From NCBI GenBank assembly GCA_016801885.1, contig CM028902.1, positions 25,035,580-25,099,579 on the forward strand: a DNA stretch of 64,000 nucleotides. The letters are read 5' to 3'. A program made the translations under genes and the position numbers. Origin of the DNA: Toxotes chatareus (Eukaryota; Chordata; Actinopteri; Toxotidae). Below the pieces are notes generated by a model that did no database searches, had not been told where the DNA came from, and saw only the letters and a list, made by a program, of their open reading frames with translations. How positions within the stretch are numbered: position 1 is the first letter of the stretch; every line of letters starts with the position of its first letter. Positions 36,501-49,053 of this stretch are shown here, in pieces.

Positions 36501-37157
36501 ACACATAGAGAGCCTGACTAGAGTAAGAAGTGAACTGCTCTTAAATGATTTTGTTGTTGTTTTTGTTGTTTAAATGACTTTAGTATGTATTATTGAAAAT
36601 AGCTGACTTGTCTTTGTTTTGTTCAGGTTATTTATCCAAATGCTGAATATTTAGATGTATGTCTGTAACATATAACTGAAAGTGTTCACCTCACATTTTT
36701 ATTTAGAATAATTCACCAAGGTTTCCAGGCTTACTTATTTCATGCATTAGGTATGTAAGAGAGATACAGTACATCAAGCTGATATGTATTGACATCACTG
36801 GTTCAACATACAACATGTACATGGTTAGAATATCTGTAATATGTTATAATTATTAAGGACTGATTTGCAAAACTACTGAGTTTTTCTGAGGTTGGGATTT
36901 TGTTCTCAGAATTTCCTCTGTTAAACCACAAGGCGGAGCTAAAGTACATAGTTTTACTATTTTGGCTAACTGGGTGTAATCATGAGAAAGTTTGATGATT
37001 TGTTATGTTTTAACAGATATAAACTTGCCGTATTTGAATACATTTTAAGTATAGGCTACATTAAGGAACATTTTAAGATATTTTTAGTCATGCAGTGAAA
37101 GGACAAAGGACATGGTCAAAGTGGTACAGTAGACTCATGCTTAGGCCTTGATCTCCT

Positions 37158-40100
37158 CTAGAACCCGACCAAGTATGAACGGGCCTTCTTGAAGCGCCTG
37201 AGGCGACTCAGCAAAGCGGCCCTCTTACTGCCAACGTCAAAGTCCTCCCTCAGCATGAACTCCAAATTCTCCTGACTCTGGATCATCTTGAGCATCTCCT
37301 TCTGCAACTCGGCTGCAGACTCCTGCAACATCTGGTAGCGAATCACCAGTGGGATCTGGTCAGCCAGACGCTGGCTGGCACTCTGAAGGAGGGAAAAGAA
37401 AAAAGAAAGAGCTATTATAGTTTAAAAAAAACAGACACTGTCTTCTTCATGAATCTTTGCTCTAAATTAAAACTTACTTTGTAATATGCCCTAAGGTGAA
37501 ACATCAACGCACGGAGTGCTGCATGATTGTCCTTGCAGTACATCATACTCCATTTTCTATTAAATTTTGTGCTTTTTCGTTTGTATTCCTCCTGATCTTG
37601 CTCCTCATCTTGCTCCTCATCTTCCTCCTCATCTTGCTCCACACCTTCCTCTCTTTTTAAATCTGCCACGTTGTTTCTGTAGAGACTGTCCTGGGTGTAA
37701 ACAATCATTTCCATCTTGAACTGTGTTCTTAGCATGGACTCGGCGATGGCCTCTTTTTCTTGGTTTATGGCTTCAATCTTTTCCTGGAAAATAAGATTTT
37801 GATAACATTGTCAAAAATTATGTAATTATATAAAATTTTGGCAGAAGAAAAGGTGACCATGAAATTCTAAGAAGGTTAGCATCAAACATATAGAAGACCT
37901 TGGCTCTTTTCATGAGGTTAGGAAGTGCAGGGAAGCTACAGTGGGCCAGCTTAAAGAAGTCTTGTCTAACAGCATCTGGAGGAAAAGGACATGGAAATGC
38001 AAATGAACTGGAAATGCAGGCATCCTGATTTCCTCTTGACCAATACAAAAAAACACAGTAAATCTGTTATATATTTGATCATGTACCTGAAACATTCCTG
38101 AGTTTCCTGACAGCTGGTTCTTCCAGCTTTTGGATCTGCCGCTTGACCATGGACTCAAAGGTTTTGTAGTTGATGAAGCCTGGCAGTTCTCTCCCACGAT
38201 ATGTCTCCTCATAAAATTCCGCCTCCGCCTCAATTTTATTAACTGCGAAACACAAACATACATTTCAGAGTCCTGCTGATGGACAGATGTACACCAGACC
38301 AAGATGAACACTCACAGTTTTCTGGCAAGCGGATCAGTTGTGTGTCCCAGTCCTTAAACTCTCTTCTCAGCATAGAAAAGACATTGAGTTTTTCTCCACA
38401 CTTCAGTTCTTCTCCTGTAGCCAGACTGATAGCATCCTGAGTGAATGCTGTCACTTTCTGTAACACAAAGGTGACAGCAGAAACAGATGTTTACAAGTGC
38501 TTTGTTGTTCATTTAACAAATATTTAAAGACAAACAAATTCATATTGGTAGGGAGCATTAGTCTTTGTTGCCATGTAAATTTTATGTGGCATGAGTGAGC
38601 TCACATCAATGAGGTAGGCGAGTCTTTCAGCTCCTTCAGACGGGGGTCCCCTGCCATATCTTTCCAGTTCTGCCTGCGTCTGTGCTAGTTTCTCATCTAT
38701 CTGCTCTTCCAGTCGAGGCAGAGATTTCTGAAAAATCACACAGCAGGGGTGAAACCTGATACTTACGGTGACTAATCATAATTTATACAGTAAATTGTTG
38801 AGGTGAAGAAACAATAAGAGCTCACTTTAATGTGGTGCACCAGCTCGAGCGTGAGTTTCTCAGCCAGTTTAGGAACAGTGGCATGGCCGTCGTCATAGAG
38901 AGCGCTATGGCAAGAATAAAAAGCTGAGTACATGTTACACCACCTATCAAACACTTCCCCATATACATATTTTGTATAATTACACAAAAGAATGAACTTA
39001 CTGGAAATGTGCATGATTTGTAAAGAAGGCTCTCTCTCTTTCTATTGCTTCAGTAAGAGACACCTTCTCTGTGATCTCCTTCTGACCTCTGCACTTGACA
39101 ATCATGTAGCCTTTCTCCAGGTGGATGACCTCATTATGGACAATGTCAATCACCGTCTCCTCTGTGCCTTTGTCCACCAGATCAGGCTTGGTCAAGATAC
39201 CTGAGAGAGGGAGTGTGAATTATGTAAGAGTTGAGTAAATTACCAAAGAGCCGGTTGGACAGTTTCTAAAATCAAATGTTTACCCAAAGTCCTCTCTCCA
39301 TCAGGATCCACCTCCTGTGCCATCTTCAAAGCCTCTGTGGTTGCTATGTCCACACTGCATGGAACAACCACCAGGCTGATGGTTTCTTGTTTTGTGATGA
39401 ACATCTTGATCAGTTTCTTTATCTGAAAATATCAGTTCACGTGTTCAAATGATCATACTTAAGTCTGTTCTTATCACATCATGAATAAATACTACAGGAT
39501 GAGTCTATAGCCTTGCTAGCAGCCCCATCAGGCTTTAAATGCATGAAAGTGTTTAGAGATTTTTCATGGCAGTCATATTGGCTTTTTATAATCCAGAGAC
39601 TTCACAGTCAACACAGAAATTGTGCCTCTGAAAGTGAGAGACAGCAGTTTTGGGGACACCAAACTAGTGCACCTGATCACCAATGTCCTCTGGTTGTCCC
39701 TTTACAGCCACCCTGGTGATGCCAGGCAGGTCAATGAGCGTCAGGTCTGGGACATCAGGAGAGGCGATCTCCAGACTGATCAGCTTACTGCTGATCCCCA
39801 CACCACCCCCGGCTATTTCATTCTGAGCTGGATAGAAAGGATGTGCTTTATGTTAATAAACAATCGACAATCACTGATATATTTTAAATTCAGTATCTCC
39901 TTCAATGCTTGGCTTTTATTAGTGACATTTAACAATGCTGTACAGGGTACCTTCTCGAATCTTTTCATCCACATCGGCAGGATCTTCTATCTCTTCCTCA
40001 TGGTTCTGGTAGGTTATCTTTCCATACCACTCCTCTCCTTCTCCCCTCTTCTTCATCCTTAGTTCTAGAGGACATCTTGTCACAATGCCTGAATTAATGA

Positions 40101-41083
40101 TGAGAGAATGAAGTCACAGGGCAAGAATTCAAAGTGAAAGTGAAACTGCTTGGTGACATTATGAAAAGTAGCATCGGGCTATTACACAGACATTGTCTTG
40201 ATGAAACTGAGTTCAATTAAGACTCCGAGTCATTAGCATGGCTGTGGATTCTTGAATTGTTATTTTAAGCGAAAGTCCAAACTGCAGGTTCCTCTAGAGA
40301 TTTGAAATATATTTTCTGTCATGTACACAGGGTGTGTACAGGAAACTGGAGGGAGGGGTCTTTAACTTTACAAAACCCACAATCATGCCCAATTTACTTT
40401 TAACTTCTGGGCAAAGAGCAACACCACAAATGAACCTACAAGGGGAGATAGTCTGAAATACAGCACTACAATGAACTCTGTAGAATATATAATGTATAAG
40501 GTGTATAATTATTGATGCCTTGTAACATTCTTGTTACTGGGAAAGTGTTGTTGAATATGTTCTACATGTTGGCATTGCACTTTGCAGGTTTCTCAGCTGA
40601 TAATGATCACAGACTTACAGTAAGCAGCAGACCCCACCCCAGTCGTCTGATGTTGCCTCACCATTGTGAAGGGGCAGATGGAGATTTGTTAAATGTGAGC
40701 AGAAAAAGCAACTTATGCAATATCATTTTTTATGGAATGTAACAACATAATATACCCACAAAACTGACTGTCAACTGGTGAACAGTAAAAAGAAAAACAA
40801 AACAAACAAAAAACAACCCCAGTCTTTAAACAAATGCAATTAACTCTGTGACACAAAAGCAAATACCTGCGTTGCGGTTCGGTGAGTATATCTTACCATT
40901 TCCTCTCGGCAGAGACACTCCTGACAGCGCCTCCAACACAGAGCTCTTGCCCGAGCTTTGGTCTCCTATCACGGCGATAGCAGGCAGCGCCAAGTCCTTC
41001 TCTACCCCCAGAGAGCGGAGAGAGTCTATGAGGTCAATGCAGGGACGCACCCTCTCCTCATAGTGTTTGTTCAGATTGTTCAT
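37158..41083 (-). CDS. mx: Interferon-induced GTP-binding protein Mx, complete, 12 coding exons
   Basis: Exons in transcript order: 41083-40897, 40088-39951, 39827-39673, 39422-39284, 39200-39002, 38904-38826, 38727-38605, 38457-38316, 38242-38087, 37975-37899, 37783-37478, 37382-37158. All are frame-compatible, 1926 nt, 641 aa. Mx is a cytoplasmic dynamin-like GTPase that assembles around viral components and blocks their replication; it is a classic interferon effector. Visible motifs: P-loop GDQSSGKS (residues 40-47), DLPG (141-144), TKPD (210-213), stalk segments and a C-terminal GED helix ending KARSYLVGF. Residues 510-531 form an acidic run (EQDEEEDEEQDEEQDQEE) within the region of the stalk loop L4, which sets antiviral specificity in mammalian Mx; this loop is longer than in the fish Mx proteins I recall. 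All introns are GT-AG, but the exon-10 donor (AAG|GTCTTC) is weak. The start is the usual MNNLNKHYEE head. Confidence 0.97.
40136..40147 (+). promoter_or_regulatory. Perfect ISRE in mx intron 1
   Basis: GAAAGTGAAACT matches the interferon-stimulated response element consensus GAAANNGAAACT exactly. With the preceding AAAGT it gives three tandem AAAGT/GAAAGT-type units, as seen at IRF and ISGF3 sites. It lies in intron 1 of mx, 48 bp upstream (in transcript sense) of exon 2. It could be an intronic enhancer. Confidence 0.55.
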
Positions 41084-41450
41084 GGTGAAGATTTCTTCTT
41101 AAAACAGAAATGAGCACTCGCGTAAATGAGAGTTTGTTGAGAAGATTTTGATCAATCAGCAGCTGATCGATAGTGTGTGACGGATAAAAACCCGGAGTGT
41201 CGTTTCCTTCGCTTTTACGTCTCTGGCCATTAATGGCAAATGGACAAACGGATTGGATGTCAGTGCAGGCCTGTCCCCGAGGAAACGTTCATTTAATCTG
41301 CATTTAAAAAGACACGACAAGGAAAATAAGGTATTTCAAAAAGTTAGAGATGAATAAGTCCAGCATCTGCAGACGTGGGTGAAGTTTTATCAAGGCAAAG
41401 GAGCAGAGAATCTCAAAAATGCACTAATGGTGGGGTCATCTCTCTGTACT
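41084..41450 (-). promoter_or_regulatory. Presumed mx promoter and 5' UTR
   Basis: The 370 bp between the mx start codon and the Ty3 fragment should contain the 5' UTR and core promoter. The best interferon-type motif is a weak AAAAGCGAAGGAAACG on the minus strand at about 41202-41217, with mismatches to the ISRE core. A possible acceptor (GTTTTAAG at about 41098) just before the ATG suggests that a non-coding first exon may lie further upstream. No clear TATA box was seen. Confidence 0.45.
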
Positions 41451-41469
41451 GCAGCAAGGTCAGCATAAG

Positions 41470-42460
41470 AGTGGGATGGCAAGGCCGAGATTACAGATTG
41501 AATTACCTGCTGGTGAGACACTGCTGGGGCCTGTAGGAGAGTGTAAGGAAGTGGAGTGCCAGGCAGCAGGCCCTGAACTGATGCTACTGACTGTGATGGT
41601 CATCACATTACCATTACTGCAGCCTGGGCAGTACTTGATGGAGAAACCAAACGAAGTGAGTTGAGCACCAAGTTTTGCTGTGGACAGATGACTTACAGGG
41701 TTGTTATCTGTGCAGACAACACATTTTAAACTTTTCAGCCGTAGCCCACCTCAAAGCTAGAAACTCAAGCTTCATAGAATTGTAGTTTGACATATTGTGT
41801 TCAGTAGGTCTTAAACTTTTGCTGGCATATGCAGTGGAGCGTACCTTTCCATCCTGTTGCTGTGACAACACAGCACCCAATGCCCAGTGGCTGGCATCAA
41901 TCTCTACTGTAAAGGGGAGTGAGAAGTCAGCATAAGCCAGAACAGGAGAGGCCACCAACCAGGCTTTCAGGTCGTGAAAGCTTTTTTCACATTGCTCTGT
42001 CCAGGTTTCCTGTAGACGGCATTTGGACGGCTTTTTAGTCTTTGTACCTGCCAGTTCAGCTACAAAGCAGTGGAGAGGGGCAGCCAGGGTTGCAAAACCC
42101 CGGACAAAACAGCGATAGTAGCTGGCAAATCCAAGAAATGACCTCAGCTTTGTAACTGACTTTGGTGTCTGCCAATTAGAGACAACTGCAATTTTGTCTG
42201 GATCAGCTGCCACATCCCCTGTGAAATTACATGCCCAAGGTATTTCACCTCGTTTTTCAGGAAGCAGCATTTCTCCGATTTAGCTTTCAGGTTTTGCACC
42301 TTCAAGGTCTCCAGGACTGTCCCTTAATGTTGAATATGCTCATCCATATCCTCTCCATCAGCCTCTGAAAAGTACTCGGAGCATTGCACAAACCAATCAG
42401 GTAGCTGACCAATCACATGATCAGAAAAAAAACAACCAAAGCAGCTCTGGCTCCCAGGCA
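41470..42460 (-). mobile_element. Ty3/gypsy-type pol fragment (decayed LTR retrotransposon)
   Basis: The minus-strand frame 42270-41704 covers the end of reverse transcriptase and the RNase H region: LRSFLGFASYYRCFV (connection), FTVEIDASHWALGAVLSQQQ (with the RNase H catalytic Asp) and NYNSMKLEFLALRWA. More RT-like sequence continues to about 42440 in broken frames, and RNase H-like sequence continues to about 41560 in another frame. Frameshifts and stops break it, and no LTRs or gag were seen, so it is an inactive fragment. It lies 0.4 kb upstream of mx in the same orientation. Confidence 0.9.
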
Positions 42461-45044
42461 GGAGTCGGCTCCCATCGTTCACTTCAAAGAGCAGGATATG
42501 GATATTATCTCAAACACACTGCATCTGCAAAGAGTCTAAAAACCCCAAACTGTCAATTTACCATAATGTTCATACAAACGAGAAGAGCAGATTCACATTT
42601 CAGAAGAAGAACGTTAAAGCTTTGAGTTGAATGCTTTTTATTTAAAAATGAATTTAACAGTGAATCAGAACATTATCAAAAGATGTTTTACCTCAGAAGT
42701 TACTGAAGTAAGAATGTTGCTGATTAATTTTCAGCTGATCAACTGATCATGTCGCTATGGTGTTATTCATTCAACCACGTCATCATTCAGCAGTGTCTTT
42801 GTTTTCTGGAGTGCAGCCCTTCCTCACCTGTCCACCAGGGTGCGTCAGAGGATTTTGCATGATGTGAGCAGACAGTGGTGTACGTGCCAAGAGCACTATT
42901 TTATTCACTACATTGATGTAGCTTTGAAGGCAATGTACAGAGTTCACAGTCAGAACGTGGACTCAAAGAAAACGGGGGAGCTTCATTCTCTCAGCTGCAG
43001 CTCATCACCTCACCAGAGTATAAAAACGTGTCAGACTGTGTGTGTGTGTGTGTGTGTTGATTCTGAAAGCCTGCTTCCATTAAAACTCACCTCACCTGCA
43101 GGAACAGTAGGGTGTACTTTTCCCTGTCCGCTTTTGAGTCCACCGTTTGGATTCAAACAAGACGAGGTCAAAACCTCGTAAATGAGCACAGTGCTCACCG
43201 CAAGGGCTCACTGCTGCCTGAGCACGGCCGCTCTCAAACCTATGAGAAAGCCCCGTCAACGCCAAGTCGACTGGCTGCTACTGAATGTTCTGTGTTGATC
43301 ACTGACTGGACAACAATGAAGCTCAGTGGATTCAGTGAATTCGGCCTTGAATCTATTTTTTTGCCAGCTCAAGGCAACAATCAGACTCACAGTATTGTGC
43401 CATACAGCCGCTCTCACCATCTCATCACAGGTCCAGTGGGAATGGGCGTGACTGTGTACACACACACTGGGACAGAAAAAAATGCTCAAACATCAGTTTA
43501 GCACCAAGCAGAGAACACGTTCCGATCACAGCGAGCCACTCACAACTCAGCCGGACACAGCATGCACGCAGAGCAGGGCTGGTTCAACAACTGGTCCATA
43601 AAGCTATCACAGCAGACACTGTCCTTTAAACACTGGACTGGCAGAAAAAAAGTGTCTTTCAAAAGATGTTGATGTGGAGATACATGCAAAGGTTAGACAC
43701 GTGACTTGAATGAAAGACAGATAGGTCTTCTGAAGATGGACCTCGTACATTAAGCACCCTTATTTGAATGTGTGTGTGCATATGAGTCACCTAATGAATG
43801 TTGTTGGTTGTCATACAGGGCTAAATTACTGATCGTGACACATGCTGAGAGGTCCAGGGCAAAATATTAGCATCAATGGGGGAAATAGAGAAGGGGTTAA
43901 AAGGGGAATACCACTCATGGTTTCATAATCCTCTGAATACGTATCAGAGCTACTCCAGAGACTCTGAGGGTGACAAGCTGCTTTTTCCACAGCCAACCGA
44001 CATTTTTGTTCTTTCTCCCAAAATTTCCCAGACCCGTGTTTTGTTTTGTTTTTTATAAAATGTAATCCTGAAAGTATTATCATGTAAGGTTGGAAACAAA
44101 GTTTGAATTTGTCTCTCAAACAAATGTCTTGGAAATCACAGTTCAGTTTAAAGGAAGAACACAGACAGTAAAGATCATAAGAAGCAAAGAGAGATGTTCC
44201 CACAAAGAGAGGCAGCCATTATACCTTCTCTTCCCAAATAACACATAATTGCCGTGTCACAATGTAATGTGTTCAGATGGCTGGCGTGCGGCTCCATTTG
44301 AAGATGACCTGAATGACGAGTGATTAAGTGTAATTTGCACATATTATTAATAGCAGGGGGTGACAGAGTGGTGCTAATCATCCGCCGGGTTTAGTGGAGA
44401 GGACAGCCGATTAGCTCTGTGATCAAATATATAAACCAAGTAAAATGACTGGATGTTTAGTTTTGTTTGATTGCAGTAACCATTAGCTGAAAGAGAGCTC
44501 AATGATCAAACTCTGGAGTGCTTCCTGCTCTCGAAAATTTTGATACTTGATAATGTGATATGTCACTGTCACCGACAGAGATGCTGATATTTTAACAATT
44601 AAAACAAAATAAGCTTAATGCACTTTTCTGTATATGGCACCTTTCAAATGCAGCTCGAGGCACTTTACACTAAGAGCAATGGAAGACAATATAAGGAAAG
44701 AGCTGTTGAAACAGTTAAAACTACATTCATGATCTTTCAAAATAAAGTGGAGCCTTTGATGTGAGATTTACTGACTCTTCAGACCCGTAAGCAACTTTTC
44801 TTTACCCCAAAGAAACAAAACAAAACGCACACTGGACAAACCTTTTGGGACAAACCTCAGCTACTTTCCATAGAAACGAGTCACCACAGCTGACACAGAC
44901 AGGAAGGATCTTCTAACTTTCTATCTGACTGATCATTTTACAGGTAAATATGTCTGAGATCACAGCTCAGCCGTTGTCTTTAACTTGTGTGTGTGTGTGG
45001 TGATTCTGTCAGACGGCGTCGTGCTTAGAAAGTCAGGATTTTAG

Positions 45045-45167
45045 CAGCAGCTTGGAAATGTCTTGAAGTGGCTGCTGGTTAACATGGATCTTAATGGGCC
45101 ACGTTTCAGCCTCTGTTTCATACATGTTCCATCGTTTGACACAGAAACAGAGAAACATGTCAGTGAG
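45045..45167 (+). repeat. Left arm of a 123-bp inverted repeat pair
   Basis: From CAGCAGCTTGG to AACATGTCAGTGAG this segment matches the reverse complement of 49054-49177 with only scattered differences. Shared words include TCTTGAAGTGGCTGCTGGTT and AACATGGATCTTAATGGGCC. No recognised protein is encoded. Confidence 0.8.
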
Positions 45168-46167
45168 AGGAGGAGCACAGAGAGGAGGAGAGAGGCAAAC
45201 AAAGAGCTGAAACCAGCTGAAACCAGGCAGGATGCAGATACGACACGATGACATCAGGAAAATAATGATGAATTACGTCATTAAGTAGTTCCTTAAACGT
45301 TTCCAACTACGTCCTCAATTTCACACACTGACATAGGTTTTGACCAGAATAAAAAGAGAGAGCTAGAAATAAACATAATAGATCTCCTTTAACCATGAAG
45401 AAGGTCGCCAAAATAAAGGTCACATTTGAGATGGTCATGTATTTTGTCATCAGGTGTAAGGCTGGGTGAGGTTTTTATTTACCTCACCATTCTGAGACAC
45501 TGTAGCGTACAAAAAAATCACAGGAGAAATTGCAACCACCACCGACTCTCGCACCAAATTTAACACCGCTTACACAGTTAGTCTGGCCTGTTCACACGCT
45601 TCCCCAAACACAAACCTCTAAAGTGAACCTCTCGACTCCGGCTGCATGATTTATAACGCTAAGCCTTCAGCTATTTGATCCACAGTGTGGAGGAGCTGCC
45701 TGTTAAGTGATTATTGAGTGCATTAGGAAATGTCATAACGCACAATTCATTAAAAAGTGACATTTTTAACACTAATCTTTGGTTTACGTTTTCATTTCCT
45801 GCTCATTTCCAGTGAGAACTCACACAGCCCAGCTTCATGTTGAGACTGACGTGATCTTGGTGGATTTGACAAAGTTAAAGAGGATGCCACATCATCATGG
45901 AGCTGGAAGGATTAAGTTAACATCGGCTGGAGTGTAGCGCTCATGCTCTGAACCTGCTCTGGTTTGCCTCAGTCTTGTCTAACCGCTGTCAATACAGACC
46001 ACTGTGGAGCTCTGAATTGGGTTAGAGTGACAATTATGAATAGATCTTGTACACTGTAAACTACTGACCTGTCTGAATCCATGTGTTTAAATAGGGTTTG
46101 GTGTTACTTAGCATGTGAGGAATTTATCTTCCACAGGAGGATGAGTTTCCTCCACAGGATGATGGGC

Positions 46168-47060
46168 ATGCTAAGCGGCAGCTACATCCACCACACGACA
46201 GTCCCCCACTAGCTCGACCCCATACGACCGCGACACATAGCATACAACGGAGATCATAATGTTGCTGCTGTGTTTTAAACATGACTGTTTCAGATAGAGA
46301 GGTTTTAGGTGGAGCTGCAGGGTTTGGTGGAGTTGTGGGGGGAAATTTATTTCTAGCCTATTATCCTCTATCTGTATCAGCAGCGACCAGAAATCGGCAA
46401 TGAAGTCATAAGCCAGCGGCAAAATATGCTAATACATGCTAATTAGCGCAAACACCCAGGTAAAATAGTGAGAAATTAACTTACCGAAAAAACTGCAGCA
46501 CAGACTCCTTCGACGGTCGGTTAGTACAGTCCACACTACAACAAGCCATACTGTCACAGAAACCTATCCGAACATTGGCAAACAAACACAGACACTGCAG
46601 CCCCTGTCAACCGCTGGAGGTAGCCGGAGGCCTCTGGATGTAGCCGCCTAGCCCAGCCGATGCTTTAGCAAAAAGCTAACTACCAGTGCCTGTCTATGGA
46701 GCTGTCACTCAACGTAAAACGCGCCCTAGTTTATGTAAGAAGTTTAAGCCTAAATAACACTAAAACTGTGTTCATGGAAGTGGAAACTATCAATAGAGAC
46801 TAAAAACAAAAAATGTACCAGGCTGTAAAGTTGGCTATTTTAACATGGGGGTCAATGGAGAATTGCTCACTTCTGGAGCCACTCTTAACGTACTGCACCC
46901 CCAAATTTTGATAAAGAATGTAGATATACTGATTTATGCCTCTGCCACTGTTCACAATCAGCTATACAACACCAACTTCAATACGGCCAAAGATGGCTGC
47001 CTGATTCTGAGCTGGAGGGCTCAGGCTCACGCTCAGCCGGCGTTGGCTCTGGGTCCATGG
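46168..47060 (-). mobile_element. THAP-domain DNA transposon fragment, copy 2
   Basis: Shares with copy 1 the block 46365-46730, including an identical 65-bp THAP-type exon (46549-46485, ATG at 46549) with the same donor. It keeps about 330 bp of the opposite side (to about 47060), where the phrase TTTTAACATGGGGGTCAATG is found, a common fish repeat word. It also shares GCTAAGCGGCAGCTAC with copy 1 at its left edge. Small differences include an 11-bp duplication (TACATGCTAAT) near 46430 that copy 1 lacks. Confidence 0.6.
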
Positions 47061-47234
47061 TGATGTTACATGTCGTTTCTTCTCGCCGGAATCAGGCCAG
47101 TCCACCAGCTCGTGCTGCTACCAGACACGCGCTCTGCCATCATTGGAGGTAACAGAGCCACCTGATTGGTTGGCAATGGCAAACAACACCTCAACGCAAT
47201 CAGTCTATTTTTTTCATGCAAGATTTTGAGGAAA

Positions 47235-47392
47235 TTATGTTCGTAACATGTAACGAGTAACGGCATAAACTATAGAAATGCAGTGGAATAGAAAGCACAG
47301 ATAACTGCTGCAAAATGTAATGTAGTCAAATCAAAAGTATGCATTATTATTTTTGCTTAAGGTAACGAAGTACAAGTTACATTCCACCACTG
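47235..47392. mobile_element. hAT-like MITE terminus
   Basis: Contains TGTAACGAGTAACGG and ends with GTACAAGTTACATTCCACCA-CTG, reading CAGTGGTGGAATGTAAC on the minus strand, the usual end of a common fish hAT-type non-autonomous element. The other terminus is not visible; the copy abuts the THAP fragment. Confidence 0.55.
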
Positions 47393-49053
47393 CTGGTAAC
47401 ATCAGCAGAGGTCTGCTAAGGCTTTCTGACAACCAGCTGTCAGACGGCCTGCCAGCACTTTAACCACTCACACTCCTGCCAGGGCTGTACTACTTTCTGT
47501 AGCTTCAGCTACGTCTTCAAACCTGAAATTTTAGACAAATTATGTTTTTATCAGTTTTTGGAAAGATTTTGATTCACAATCCATCTTCTAACACCTCAGA
47601 CTGAGACAGACAACATGAATGACTGCTAAGTTAGCCACGTCACATCTGTTTGTAATTTACAGAGGTAGAATAAATTTTACACTGTAAACACGCTTTTTAC
47701 TGACATCAATTTAGAGCATGTAGTAAGTCATGATAACTTTGAGGCTCTGGTTTCATCAGCTTTCATATCCGTCTCCGCTGTCCTCAGCATCAAAGGAGAC
47801 CCAGCAGCAGCAGAGCAGAACACACCTGTGTTCTTTGAGAAGGCGCAGAGAGTCTTGCTGAGAAGAAAGAGAATGTGATGTGACTACTGAGCTATTACAG
47901 CATCATTGATGGGTCCAGGAAAAAGCAGATGGAGGGACGGCCACAATAGGACAGCCTCAGCAGGACGCAGAGACACACAACACAGAGCATGTCAGTCCTG
48001 AAATGAGATTACATCCTGTCTTTACATTTCTCAGGTTATTTAAAGGGAAAACACTACTGCACTGACAGGCAGGCAGTGGTAGAGGAAAGTTCTGTTTTGT
48101 ACTGATTCTGTTGTCGAGACTGGTTAAACAGTTAAACATGGTCGTCTTCTCTCACTGCTAACCACTGTCGTTAAGAGTTTTTATTTTAAAGTGCACGACC
48201 ATGATTGCATTTACAGTAAAGAATCTGACTCTGACTACGAGTCAGACTGAACAGGAGAGCAGCTGAAATGTCACTACCCATCCACTGAACAGGAAAAGTG
48301 TGTGTGCAGAACTACAGTAAGCTGGTGGTGGAGTGAGAGTGTAAGATGTTGGATGTTTACAACAGACAGTATGGGTCATAATCTTTGTCTTCTCTTTGAC
48401 CCAAGTTTTACTTCTTATCTTCAAAAACACAGACAGCACACAGGGAAGGTCACCTCAGGTAACTCAGAAATCTGAAGCTAAAATTCAAACTCTCGCTGGG
48501 CTCATGTGATCATTTTGCCGGGAAATGAGGAAGCCCCAGCAGCTGTAGTTTGATTATATCCCTTGTGCTTCCCTGCTGGTCTTAAGCAAGGCTCTCAGAA
48601 AAAAAAAAAACCTCTCACATCACTCACCAACACAGATCATTAGCATTTAGAGAGGCTGGGATCATCCTGGGATCCACACCAACACACACACTCCAAATCC
48701 ATTAGAGGTCTTAAGACTCTCGCTGTCTCCACATAAAAGCCGAAAACAGGGAAAACAGCAGAAATTTCAGATTAACATTCTATTTCTGTTGGATGACGAG
48801 CATCTCCCACCCAGCAGCTTCTTTCTCAGAGGGACAGGGGGGACAGATCAGGACTGCTCATTGTAGACGTTCTTTTCCTTCGTCTTCTAAATTAACCTCT
48901 TCTCTTTCTTCCATCTCTGTAACATGGAAACATGGAGCTGCAGAAAAAAAAGAAAACCAAGACCAGGTTAAAACCACCATTTTTGCTTCTCTCCTCCTCT
49001 CTGTGCTCACATATACAGTCACTTCATTCAGCTGAACTCACAGTAAAGCTGTT

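Larger units (their letters stand above)
33416..37157. other. Intergenic stretch between cfdp1 and mx
   Basis: Holds the cfdp1 promoter side (33.42-33.8 kb), a dispersed repeat at about 34.33-35.22 kb, a THAP transposon copy at 35.51-36.21 kb, a possible isolated terminal exon at 36439-36500, and the presumed mx 3' UTR (to the left of 37158). A minus-strand AATAAA at 36698-36703 is one possible mx polyadenylation signal. Confidence 0.5.

Noticed and set aside
39622..40062. 146-codon plus-strand open frame
   Set aside because: It runs antisense across mx exons 2 and 3; the minus-strand reading is the true Mx coding sequence.
41201..41220. A promoter-proximal ISRE for mx
   Set aside because: The best match there has mismatches and wrong spacing against the GAAANNGAAA core, so I kept it only as a weak remark under the promoter entry.
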